Shown here: positions 6,248 through 11,879 of the stretch, piece after piece | How the letters are laid out: every line of letters begins with the position of its first letter | Numbering within the stretch: the stretch's first letter is position 1 | Position numbers and translations under genes: made by a program | Notes under the pieces: generated by a model | The model's input: the letters and a program-made list of their open reading frames with translations, nothing else | Databases searched by the model: none | What the model was told of the DNA's origin: nothing | Source: Sediminibacterium sp. | GTDB taxonomy: Bacteria > Bacteroidota > Bacteroidia > Chitinophagales > Chitinophagaceae | Direction of reading: 5' to 3' | Assembly (NCBI GenBank): GCA_030158535.1 | Contig: JAOASV010000078.1 | Span: 1 to 15,956 of the forward strand | DNA length: 15,956 nt

Positions 6248-6667
6248 ATGTTACAGCCTAAAAGAAGTAAACACAGGAAGCAGCAAAAAGGCCGCATACG
6301 CGAAGTGGCTAAGCGTGGCACTTCCATTTCATTCGGTTCATTCGCTTTAAAAGCATTAGAGCCAATCTGGTTGACAAACCGTCAGATTGAATCTGCTCGT
6401 CAAGCAATGACACGTGCTATGAAAAGAGAAGGTAACGTGTGGATCCGCGTATTTCCTGATAAAATTATTACACATAAGCCTGCAGAGGTGAGAATGGGTA
6501 AAGGTAAAGGTAACCCTGAGTATTGGGCTGCTGTAGTTGAACCAGGACGCATCATTTTTGAGTGCGATGGTGTTACAGCGCAAGTAGCACAGGAAGCAAT
6601 GGGCTTAGCGGCTCAAAAGCTACCTATTAAAACCAAATTCGTTACTAGAAGGGATTTGCAAGCTTAA
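6248..6667 (+). CDS. rplP: 50S ribosomal protein L16 (uL16)
   Basis: At 139 residues it matches the family. L16 organises the A-site tRNA region of the 50S subunit and is a late assembly protein. Signatures are MLQPKRSKHRKQQKGR (1-16), SFGSFALKAL (28-37), RQAMTRAMKREG (51-62) and VRMGKGKGNPEYW (81-93). Arg82 corresponds to E. coli Arg81, the residue hydroxylated by the RoxA/YcfD oxygenase. Whether it is modified here is unknown. The C-terminal AAQKLPIKTKFVTR is canonical. Its ATG is preceded by GAAATAA and an AT-rich hairpin at 6220-6241. rpmC follows after 18 nt. Confidence 0.97.
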   Translation: MLQPKRSKHRKQQKGRIREVAKRGTSISFGSFALKALEPIWLTNRQIESARQAMTRAMKREGNVWIRVFPDKIITHKPAEVRMGKGKGNPEYWAAVVEPGRIIFECDGVTAQVAQEAMGLAAQKLPIKTKFVTRRDLQA

Positions 6668-6685
6668 TTTAAAATACAATTTGCA

Positions 6686-6901
6686 ATGGCAAACAAGACA
6701 TCATACGATTTTAACAAAAGCCTAAAGGACATGAATGTTCAAGACCTTCAGGCCAAAATTCAAGAAGATCAATTAAGATTGAAAAAGCTTGAATTCGCTC
6801 ACGCTATTTCTCCACTCGAAAACCCGATGAATATTCGTGCGCTTCGTAGAGACATCGCACGTATTAAAACGGAATTGAAGAAAAAAGAAATGGGTATCTA
6901 A
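6686..6901 (+). CDS. rpmC: 50S ribosomal protein L29 (uL29)
   Basis: A 71-residue, two-helix protein bound near the tunnel exit beside L23. The conserved features are the LKDMNVQDLQAKIQEDQLRLKKLEFAH helix (about 13-39), the PLENPMNIRALRRDIARIKTEL motif (43-64) and a basic C-terminus. It has a slightly longer N-terminus (MANKTSYDFNKS) than E. coli L29 (63 residues). It lies in the standard place between rplP and rpsQ, with gaps of 18 and 29 nt. No Shine-Dalgarno sequence is visible before the ATG. Confidence 0.95.
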   Translation: MANKTSYDFNKSLKDMNVQDLQAKIQEDQLRLKKLEFAHAISPLENPMNIRALRRDIARIKTELKKKEMGI

Positions 6902-6930
6902 TAAGATATCTAAACCATAAATAAATAACA

Positions 6931-7191
6931 ATGGCTGAAGTAAGAAATTTACGTAAAACGAGAACTGGGCTAGTAACTAGCGATAAAATGGATAAGACCA
7001 TTACAGTTGCTGTAGAAAGAAAAGTAAAACACCCTATCTACGGTAAGTTCGTAAAGAAAACAACAAAGTTCCACGCACACGACGAAAAGGGAGAGTGCGG
7101 TATTGGAGACGTAGTAAAAATAATGGAAACGCGTCCACTTAGTAAAACTAAGCGTTGGAGACTCGTAGAAATTATCCAAAAAGCAAAATAG
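6931..7191 (+). CDS. rpsQ: 30S ribosomal protein S17 (uS17)
   Basis: An 86-residue OB-fold protein that binds 16S rRNA early in 30S assembly. It shows RNLRKTRTGLVTSDKMDKTITVAVER (5-30), KHPIYGKFVKKTTKFHAHDE (33-52) and the C-terminal ETRPLSKTKRWRLVE (66-80), all standard. The start follows AAATAAATAACA. It is the last gene of the classical S10 set. The gap after it, before rplN, is 118 nt and is described separately. Confidence 0.97.
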   Translation: MAEVRNLRKTRTGLVTSDKMDKTITVAVERKVKHPIYGKFVKKTTKFHAHDEKGECGIGDVVKIMETRPLSKTKRWRLVEIIQKAK

Positions 7192-7309
7192 GCCCTCGGG
7201 CTTCATGCTGCAAACCGTCCATGAGTAATTATACGGGTGTAGCCTCTGAAAAATAAACATTCTTCTGTCGCTAAAAAAGTGATAGATCTAACAGCTAAAA
7301 GCTAAAAAA
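7192..7309 (+). promoter_or_regulatory. Possible leader between rpsQ and rplN (S10/spc junction)
   Basis: This 118-nt gap falls at the classical S10/spc operon border. I see a short GC hairpin GCCC/GGGC right after the rpsQ stop (7192-7201), then partly competing helices TCATG/CATGA (7203-7207 with 7220-7224) and CCGT/ACGG (7215-7218 with 7233-7236). A possible closing AGGC/GCCT pair (7190-7193 with 7242-7245) brackets them. The last 20 nt before the ATG are A-rich, with a repeated AGCTAAAA. No TAnnTTTG promoter and no T-run are visible. A leader function is only a suggestion. Confidence 0.25.
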
Positions 7310-7678
7310 ATGATTCAGCAAGAAAGTAGATTGAATGTAGCTGATAACAGTGGTGCAAAAGAAGTCCTTTGTATTAAGGTACTTGGTAACAGTGGTCAAG
7401 ATTACGCCAAAATTGGTGATAAGATTGTTGTAACTGTTAAAGATGCAATCCCTGCAGGCGGTGTTAAAAAAGGTACGGTTTCTAAAGCAGTTATCGTGCG
7501 TACTAAAAATAAATTACGTCGTAAAGATGGTTCTTATATCCGTTTCGATGACAACGCTGTTGTGTTGTTAAACAATTCAGACGAACCACGCGGTACACGT
7601 ATTTTTGGACCAGTAGCTCGTGAACTTCGTGACGCAGGTTACATGAAGATTATTTCATTAGCTCCAGAAGTATTATAA
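7310..7678 (+). CDS. rplN: 50S ribosomal protein L14 (uL14)
   Basis: At 122 residues it has exactly the usual length. L14 lies at the subunit interface near L19 and is the contact site of the silencing factor RsfS in other bacteria. The N-terminus MIQQESRLNVADNSGAKE and the core GGVKKGTVSKAVIVRTK are diagnostic, as is the C-terminal GTRIFGPVARELR followed by a final LAPEVL. The ATG follows GCTAAAAAA. It is the first gene of the classical spc set, and rplX begins 35 nt downstream. Confidence 0.97.
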   Translation: MIQQESRLNVADNSGAKEVLCIKVLGNSGQDYAKIGDKIVVTVKDAIPAGGVKKGTVSKAVIVRTKNKLRRKDGSYIRFDDNAVVLLNNSDEPRGTRIFGPVARELRDAGYMKIISLAPEVL

Positions 7679-7713
7679 TAATAAGTCATTAATAGACGTT
7701 TAAGTTAAAAACA

Positions 7714-8052
7714 ATGAGTACAAGATTCAAACCTAAATTCAACATCAAAAAAGGAGATACCGTTGTGGTAATCACCGGTGATGACAAGGACTTGAAAAAG
7801 CCTCGTAAGGTATTAGAAGTAATTGTAGATAAAGGCCGTGTAGTAGTAGAGGGCGTTAATATCGTTACAAAACATACGAAACCTTCTGCACAAAATACAA
7901 AAGGTGGTATCGTTAAAGTAGAAGCACCTATCAACATTAGTAACATCATGTTGTGGGACGCTAAAACGAGTCAGCCAACCAAAGCTACGCGTACACGCGA
8001 GAGTGGTAAATTAGTTCGTGTATCAAAAAAATCAGGGGAGGTAATTAAATAA
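7714..8052 (+). CDS. rplX: 50S ribosomal protein L24 (uL24)
   Basis: A 112-residue assembly-initiator protein of the 50S subunit, close to the tunnel exit. It has a KOW motif (residues about 12-39: KKGDTVVVITGDDKDLKKPRKV) followed by GRVVVEGVNIVTKHTKPS (41-58) and KGGIVKVEAPINISNIML (63-80). The central PS...KGGI segment is typical of Bacteroidota. Its TAA stop overlaps the rplE start by one base (TAATG), implying translational coupling. The last codons also carry a GGAGG sequence that could act as the ribosome-binding site for rplE. Confidence 0.96.
   Translation: MSTRFKPKFNIKKGDTVVVITGDDKDLKKPRKVLEVIVDKGRVVVEGVNIVTKHTKPSAQNTKGGIVKVEAPINISNIMLWDAKTSQPTKATRTRESGKLVRVSKKSGEVIK
8037..8041 (+). 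promoter_or_regulatory. Shine-Dalgarno-like GGAGG before rplE
   Basis: GGAGG within the last rplX codons (Gly-Glu-Val) lies 10 nt before the rplE ATG. It is the only start in this window with a full anti-SD match at a roughly usable distance. Because Gly-Glu codons can produce it by chance, a function is uncertain. Confidence 0.35.
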
Positions 8053-8627
8053 TGAGCACAGTAAAATATACTCCAAGATTAGCAGACAAGTACACTAAAG
8101 AAGTGATCCCTGCTTTAATGAAAAAGTTCGCTTACAAAACTGTAATGCAAGCTCCTAAGTTAGAAAAAATTTGTATCAACCGTGGCGTTAATGGCGCGGT
8201 AAACGATAAGAAATTAATTGATATCGCTGTAGATGAACTAAACATGATCACTGGTCAGAAAGCAGTTCCTACGATGTCTAAAAAAGATATCTCAAACTTC
8301 AAATTACGTAAGGGTATGCCAATTGGTGCTCGCGTAACTTTAAGAGGTGAGAAGATGTACGAATTTTTAGATCGTTTGGTATCTGTAGCACTTCCACGTG
8401 TACGTGATTTCAAAGGTATTAGCGATAAAGCTTTTGATGGTCGCGGTAACTACACATTAGGTGTTACTGAACAAATCATTTTCCCTGAAATCGATATTGA
8501 TAAAATCACTAAGATTACAGGTATGGATATTACTTTTGTAACATCTGCGCAAAGCAACGAAGAAGCGTACGAGTTATTAAAAGAATTAGGTATGCCATTT
8601 AAAGGAACCAAAAAAGAAATTAATTAA
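8052..8627 (+). CDS. rplE: 50S ribosomal protein L5 (uL5)
   Basis: This 191-residue protein binds 5S rRNA and contacts the P-site tRNA and S13 across the subunit bridge. Signatures are YTPRLADKY (6-14), VMQAPKLEKICINRGVN, the GQKAVPTMSKKDISNFKLRKGMPIGARVTLRG block and the GRGNYTLGVTEQIIFPEIDIDKI block near the C-terminal half. Length is slightly above E. coli (179), which is normal for this phylum. The ATG overlaps the rplX stop by one base. rpsN follows after 75 nt that include a possible TTGT/ACAA hairpin flanked by CCGG repeats (8648-8674). Confidence 0.97.
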   Translation: MSTVKYTPRLADKYTKEVIPALMKKFAYKTVMQAPKLEKICINRGVNGAVNDKKLIDIAVDELNMITGQKAVPTMSKKDISNFKLRKGMPIGARVTLRGEKMYEFLDRLVSVALPRVRDFKGISDKAFDGRGNYTLGVTEQIIFPEIDIDKITKITGMDITFVTSAQSNEEAYELLKELGMPFKGTKKEIN

Positions 8628-8702
8628 ATTAAAGAAACTGGTAGCAGCCGGCTTTGTAATAACACAATCACCGGAACCTACTCAAACCCAAATAAATAAA
8701 AC

Positions 8703-8972
8703 ATGGCAAAAGAATCAGTAAAAGCCAGACAAAGAAAACGCGAGAAGATGGTAGCGAAGTTTGCAGAAAAGCGTGCCGCTTTAAAAGAGGCAGGTGATTA
8801 TGCAGCGCTAGACCTTCTTCCTAAAAATGCGTCTCCTGTTCGCTTAAAAAACCGTTGTCAATTAACCGGTCGTCCTAAAGGTTACATGAGATACTTTGGT
8901 CTCTCAAGGATTATGTTCCGCGATATGGCACTTAATGGAATGATTCCTGGTGTAAAAAAAGCGAGCTGGTAG
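8703..8972 (+). CDS. rpsN: 30S ribosomal protein S14 (uS14), zinc-independent form
   Basis: An 89-residue S14 of the 30S head. Zinc-binding S14 proteins are about 61 residues and carry two CxxC pairs. This one has a single cysteine (Cys52 in NRCQLTGRPKGYMR), so it belongs to the zinc-independent (C-) type, at the shorter end of that class compared with 101 residues in E. coli. Conserved parts are AKESVKARQRKRE (2-14), the RCQLTGRPKGYMRYFGLSR core (51-69) and the C-terminal SW. The start follows CCCAAATAAATAAAAC, A-rich and without a Shine-Dalgarno motif. Confidence 0.96.
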   Translation: MAKESVKARQRKREKMVAKFAEKRAALKEAGDYAALDLLPKNASPVRLKNRCQLTGRPKGYMRYFGLSRIMFRDMALNGMIPGVKKASW

Positions 8973-9023
8973 TACCACTACGTTTTAGTAAACAAATTTT
9001 GAACTGATTTAATTTTTATAAAA

Positions 9024-9422
9024 ATGGTAACTGATCCAATAGCAGATTTCTTAACGAGAATTCGTAACGCGCAAATGGCCGGTCACAGAATGGTAGAAAT
9101 CCCTGCCTCTAATTTAAAAAAGCGTATGACTGAGATTTTATACAATCAAGGTTATATCCTTAAGTATAAATTCGAAGAAGATACTAAGCAAGGTCTTATC
9201 AAGATCGCGTTAAAGTATGATGAAAATACAAAGCAACCAGCTATCCGTACACTCGAAAGAATTAGCCGTCCAGGTTTACGCCAGTACGCTAAGCCTGCCG
9301 AAATCAAACGTGTAATCAACGGTTTAGGTATTGCTATCTTAAGTACTTCTAAAGGTGTATTAACAGATAAGCAAGCTAAAGCTGCAAACGTAGGTGGCGA
9401 AGTACTTTGTTACATCCACTAA
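9024..9422 (+). CDS. rpsH: 30S ribosomal protein S8 (uS8)
   Basis: A 132-residue primary 16S rRNA binder of the 30S body. The N-terminal TDPIADFLTRIRNAQ (3-17) and the C-terminal STSKGVLTDKQAKAANVGGEVLCYI (about 107-131) are near-invariant S8 signatures. In E. coli S8 represses its operon by binding mRNA at the rplE start. I did not find an obvious mimic of its 16S site here. Gaps are 51 nt to rpsN and 86 nt to rplF. The start codon is preceded by TTTTTATAAAA. Confidence 0.97.
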   Translation: MVTDPIADFLTRIRNAQMAGHRMVEIPASNLKKRMTEILYNQGYILKYKFEEDTKQGLIKIALKYDENTKQPAIRTLERISRPGLRQYAKPAEIKRVINGLGIAILSTSKGVLTDKQAKAANVGGEVLCYIH

Positions 9423-9508
9423 AATAAATACCGGAACTGACAATTATGCTTTTTAGTCGGAGCAGAACACGGTAACGGATTCAATTAACAACTTAAACAA
9501 CATCGACT

Positions 9509-10063
9509 ATGTCTCGTATTGGTAAAGCCCCGATTACAATTCCTTCAGGAGTTACTGTAACGGTAAGCAAAGAAAACGTTGTGACTGTAAAAGGTCCTAA
9601 AGGCGAATTAAAAGAAACAGTAGATAGAGATATCATTGTAACTGTTACTGAAACTGAAGTTTTAGTTTCTCGTCCTACAGAGCAAATCCGTCACAGAGCA
9701 ATGCACGGTTTATACCGTTCATTAATCAGCAACCTTGTAAAAGGTGTGACTGAAGGTTATAAAAAAGAATTAGAATTAGTGGGTGTGGGTTTTAAAGCTG
9801 CCAATACTGGTAACCTTTTAGACTTAGCACTTGGTTATTCTCACAATATTATTTTTGAAATTCCTAGCGAATTAAAAGTAGCTACCACTACAGAAAAAGG
9901 TCAAAACCCTAAAATTTTCTTAGAAGGTATCGACAAACAATTAATTGGTCAGGTTGCAGCAAAATTAAGAAGCCTACGTAAGCCAGAGCCGTACAAAGGT
10001 AAAGGTGTTAAATACGCTGGTGAAATTCTTAGAAGAAAAGCTGGTAAAGCTGCTGGTAAATAA
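9509..10063 (+). CDS. rplF: 50S ribosomal protein L6 (uL6)
   Basis: A 184-residue protein at the base of the L7/L12 stalk near the sarcin-ricin loop, where elongation factors bind. The duplicated alpha/beta fold is recognisable: SRIGKAPITIPSGVTV at the start, VKGPKGEL (repeat one), GLYRSLISNLVKGVTEGYKKELELVGVGFKA in the middle and the C-terminal KPEPYKGKGVKYAGEILRRKAGK. Length and ends are normal. The 86-nt gap before it has a weak CTGAC/GTCGG hairpin, and the ATG is preceded by CATCGACT without a Shine-Dalgarno motif. Confidence 0.97.
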   Translation: MSRIGKAPITIPSGVTVTVSKENVVTVKGPKGELKETVDRDIIVTVTETEVLVSRPTEQIRHRAMHGLYRSLISNLVKGVTEGYKKELELVGVGFKAANTGNLLDLALGYSHNIIFEIPSELKVATTTEKGQNPKIFLEGIDKQLIGQVAAKLRSLRKPEPYKGKGVKYAGEILRRKAGKAAGK

Positions 10064-10095
10064 GCTAAGATTTATAATAAATAAAATAATCAACG

Positions 10096-10116
10096 ATCTC
10101 CGGCCGAATCGGAGGT
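10096..10116 (+). promoter_or_regulatory. Stem-loop enclosing a GGAGG in the rplF-rplR gap
   Basis: CTCCG (10098-10102) pairs with CGGAG (10110-10114). It extends by a T-G wobble and an A-T pair to about seven base pairs with a seven-base loop. The right arm contains GGAGG (10111-10115), but that lies 17 nt before the rplR ATG, beyond normal Shine-Dalgarno spacing. There is no T-run long enough for a terminator. Confidence 0.4.
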
Positions 10117-10132
10117 TTCAAACAGAAATACA

Positions 10133-10483
10133 ATGGGTAAATTAATTCAAAGGCAAAAAATCAGATACCGCATCCGCAAAAAGGTGCAAGGTACTGCTGT
10201 GAAGCCTCGCTTGTCTGTATTCAGAAGCAATGCCGAAATCTATGCACAATTAATAGATGACGACAACAGTGTAACACTTGCATCTGCATCTTCAAGAGAT
10301 AAAGATATTGCTGCTCAAAAAATCACTAAGATTGAAAAATCTAAGTTGGTGGGCGCAGCAGTTGCTCGTAAAGCTATCGAACTAGGCTTATCTGCCGTGG
10401 TTTTTGATAGAGGTGGTAATTTGTATCATGGCCGTGTTAAGTCTGTGGCAGATGGTGCAAGAGAAGCCGGTCTTCAATTCTAA
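10133..10483 (+). CDS. rplR: 50S ribosomal protein L18 (uL18)
   Basis: A 116-residue 5S rRNA-binding protein of the central protuberance. It shows the basic N-terminus (RQKIRYRIRKKVQG, 7-20), PRLSVFRSNAEIYAQLIDD (25-43), ASASSRD (50-56) and the C-terminal VVFDRGGNLYHGRVKSVADGAREAGLQF, which is highly conserved. Length is near the family mean (117 in E. coli). The start follows CAGAAATACA. rpsE follows after 29 nt, a gap with a weak CTAAC/GTTAG inverted repeat. Confidence 0.97.
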   Translation: MGKLIQRQKIRYRIRKKVQGTAVKPRLSVFRSNAEIYAQLIDDDNSVTLASASSRDKDIAAQKITKIEKSKLVGAAVARKAIELGLSAVVFDRGGNLYHGRVKSVADGAREAGLQF

Positions 10484-10512
10484 TTAGCTAACAACAATTA
10501 ATCGTTAGATAA

Positions 10513-11034
10513 ATGTCTAAAGTAAACGTAAATAAGGTAAAAGCCACTGGCGATGTGGAACTTAAAGAAAAAGTAGTTGCCATTAATCGCGTGGTTAAAA
10601 CCACTAAAGGTGGACGTACATTCAGCTTCTCAGCACTTGTCGTAGTTGGTAATGAAAATGGTGTTGTAGGACAAGGTTTGGGTAAGGCTAAAGAGGTACA
10701 AGAAGCAATTGCAAAAGGTATCGATGACGCAAAGAAAAACCTTTTGAAAGTCCCTGTAATGCACGGAACTATTCCGCACGAACAATGGGCTAAGCAAGGT
10801 GCTGCTAAAGTGTTGATTAAGCCAGCTGCACATGGAGCGGGTGTAATCGCAGGAGGTAGCATGCGTGCAGTACTTGAAAGCGCTGGTATCACTGACGTAT
10901 TAGCAAAAAGTTTAGGTTCTGCTAACCCACACAACGTGGTTAAAGCAACTTTAAAAGCATTAAGCCTTTTAAGAGAGCCTGTACAAGTAGCAAAAACACG
11001 TAGTGTTAAACTAAGCAAAGTTTTTAACGGATAA
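10513..11034 (+). CDS. rpsE: 30S ribosomal protein S5 (uS5)
   Basis: A 173-residue protein near the decoding centre and mRNA entry site; mutations in its N-terminal domain cause spectinomycin resistance or ram phenotypes in other bacteria. The dsRNA-binding-like domain KVVAINRVVKTTKGGRTFSFSALVVVG (20-46) includes the usual KGGR loop. It continues with GQGLGKAKEVQEAI (53-66), then GAAKVLIKPAAHGAGVIAGG (96-115) and the C-terminal fold AGITDVLAKSLGSANPHNVVKAT (124-146). The start ATG 10513 gives a normal-length N-terminal tail. rpmD starts 11 nt after the stop. Confidence 0.97.
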   Translation: MSKVNVNKVKATGDVELKEKVVAINRVVKTTKGGRTFSFSALVVVGNENGVVGQGLGKAKEVQEAIAKGIDDAKKNLLKVPVMHGTIPHEQWAKQGAAKVLIKPAAHGAGVIAGGSMRAVLESAGITDVLAKSLGSANPHNVVKATLKALSLLREPVQVAKTRSVKLSKVFNG

Positions 11035-11045
11035 AACCTCTGGTT

Positions 11046-11228
11046 ATGAAAAAAATTAAAATAACTCAGATCAAGAGTGGTATCGATAGATCTGAGCGCC
11101 AAAAACAAACTTTAATTGCATTAGGTCTTAGAAAACTAAATGCATCAAAAGAAGTGGAAGCAACTCCTCAAATTTTAGGAATGGTAAACAAAGTGAGCCA
11201 TTTAGTAAAAGTAGAAGAGATCGCTTAA
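11046..11228 (+). CDS. rpmD: 50S ribosomal protein L30 (uL30)
   Basis: A 60-residue small 50S protein found in most but not all bacteria. It reads KIKITQIKSGIDRSERQKQTLIALGLRKLN, the standard L30 layout of a beta strand, then the RxxRQKxTLxALGLRKLN helix. It ends with a segment LGMVNKVSHLVKVEEI that completes the sheet. Start ATG 11046 follows the rpsE stop closely. The gap after it (139 nt) contains a strong terminator-like hairpin, so rpmD may be the last gene of one transcript. Confidence 0.95.
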   Translation: MKKIKITQIKSGIDRSERQKQTLIALGLRKLNASKEVEATPQILGMVNKVSHLVKVEEIA

Positions 11229-11255
11229 TACTTTTTAAAGCATGTATACGTTATT

Positions 11256-11293
11256 ATAAAAATGAGTCAATTTTTCAATTGATTCATTTTTAT
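11256..11293 (+). terminator. Terminator-like AT-rich hairpin between rpmD and rplO
   Basis: A near-perfect 17-bp inverted repeat, 11256-11272 with 11277-11293, contains one G-T wobble and a four-base loop TTTC. The left arm begins with A5 and the right arm ends with T5, followed by ATTT, so it could terminate in both directions. GC content in the stem is low, which weakens it. It could act as a partial terminator or attenuator between rpmD and rplO. Confidence 0.55.
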
Positions 11294-11297
11294 TTAA

Positions 11298-11330
11298 TTT
11301 GATACTCAATTTTTTATTATTTAACAATTG
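11298..11330 (+). promoter_or_regulatory. Weak promoter candidate before rplO
   Basis: TTTG at 11298-11301 and AACAATTG at 11323-11330 are spaced 21 nt apart, close to the 20 nt of the rpsJ promoter. The -7 element differs from TAnnTTTG at two positions (AA for TA, ATTG for TTTG). Its support comes mainly from position: it follows a terminator-like hairpin and precedes a 5' hairpin, as in the rpsJ unit. Confidence 0.3.
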
Positions 11331-11333
11331 CGA

Positions 11334-11346
11334 GGGGTGATACCCC
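11334..11346 (+). promoter_or_regulatory. GC-rich 5-bp hairpin upstream of rplO
   Basis: GGGGT (11334-11338) pairs with ACCCC (11342-11346) around a three-base loop GAT, in otherwise AT-rich sequence, 21 nt before the rplO ATG. If the weak promoter at 11298-11330 is real, this would be the 5' end of the transcript, as for rpsJ and rpsA. Confidence 0.4.
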
Positions 11347-11367
11347 GTAAGTTCAAAATCAAACAAC

Positions 11368-11817
11368 ATGAAACTACACAATTTAAAGCCAGCAGAAGGA
11401 TCTACGCACAAAGCAATCCGTATTGGTCGTGGTGAAGCATCTGGTAAAGGTGGTACTTCTACAAAAGGTAACAAAGGTGGTCAAAGCCGTGCAGGTTACA
11501 AAAGCAAAATGGGTCACGAAGGTGGTCAGATGCCAATTCAACGTCGTGTTCCTAAGCGTGGGTTTAAAAACAACAATCGTATCGAATTTAAAGTATTTAA
11601 CCTTGGTCAAATCGACCAATTGGTTGAAAAATATGCTTTCACTGAATTTAGCTTAGAAAACTTATACATCAACGGTTTAATTAGCCGTACGGATCGTGTA
11701 AAAGTATTAGCAAATGGCGAATTAAAGGCTAAACTTACTTTTAAGGTAAATGCTGCAAGTGACAAGGCAAAAGCTGCTGTTGAAGCTGCTGGCGGAACCC
11801 TTGAAATTGTAAAGTAA
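11368..11817 (+). CDS. rplO: 50S ribosomal protein L15 (uL15)
   Basis: A 149-residue late-assembling 50S protein that threads through 23S rRNA. The Gly/Lys/Arg-rich N-terminal extension is classical: LHNLKPAEGS (3-12), RIGRGEASGKGGTSTKGNKGGQSRAG (18-43) and GGQMPIQRRVPKRGFKN (52-68). The C-terminal globular domain includes DRVKVLANGELKAKLTFKVNAASDKAKAAVEAAGG. The start follows ATCAAACAAC. It is separated from rpmD by a terminator-like hairpin and sits 62 nt before secY, suggesting an rplO-secY transcript. Confidence 0.96.
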   Translation: MKLHNLKPAEGSTHKAIRIGRGEASGKGGTSTKGNKGGQSRAGYKSKMGHEGGQMPIQRRVPKRGFKNNNRIEFKVFNLGQIDQLVEKYAFTEFSLENLYINGLISRTDRVKVLANGELKAKLTFKVNAASDKAKAAVEAAGGTLEIVK

Positions 11818-11828
11818 TTTCCCGTAAA

Positions 11829-11851
11829 TTGCCTTGGCTTTGCCATGGTAA
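11829..11851 (+). promoter_or_regulatory. Stem-loop in the rplO-secY gap
   Basis: TTGCC/GGTAA (11829-11833 with 11847-11851, one G-T wobble) encloses a T-T mismatch and then TGGC/GCCA (11835-11838 with 11842-11845) with a TTT loop. It lies 28 nt before the GTG start of secY. There is no following T-run. It may tune expression of the membrane protein relative to the ribosomal genes; that is inference. Confidence 0.4.
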
Positions 11852-11879
11852 ATACTATTAACGCTACAATTGCATTTAA

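Noticed and set aside
5981..6327. Minus-strand frames opposite the end of rpsC
   Set aside because: They are mirrors of the Arg/Gly-rich S3 tail and the rpsC-rplP gap (Pro/Leu/Ser-rich translation), with no independent signal.
11368..11656. Overlapping frames on both strands within rplO
   Set aside because: The Gly/Lys-rich codons of L15 give long Val/Lys- or Thr/Phe-rich frames by composition alone; L15 explains the region.
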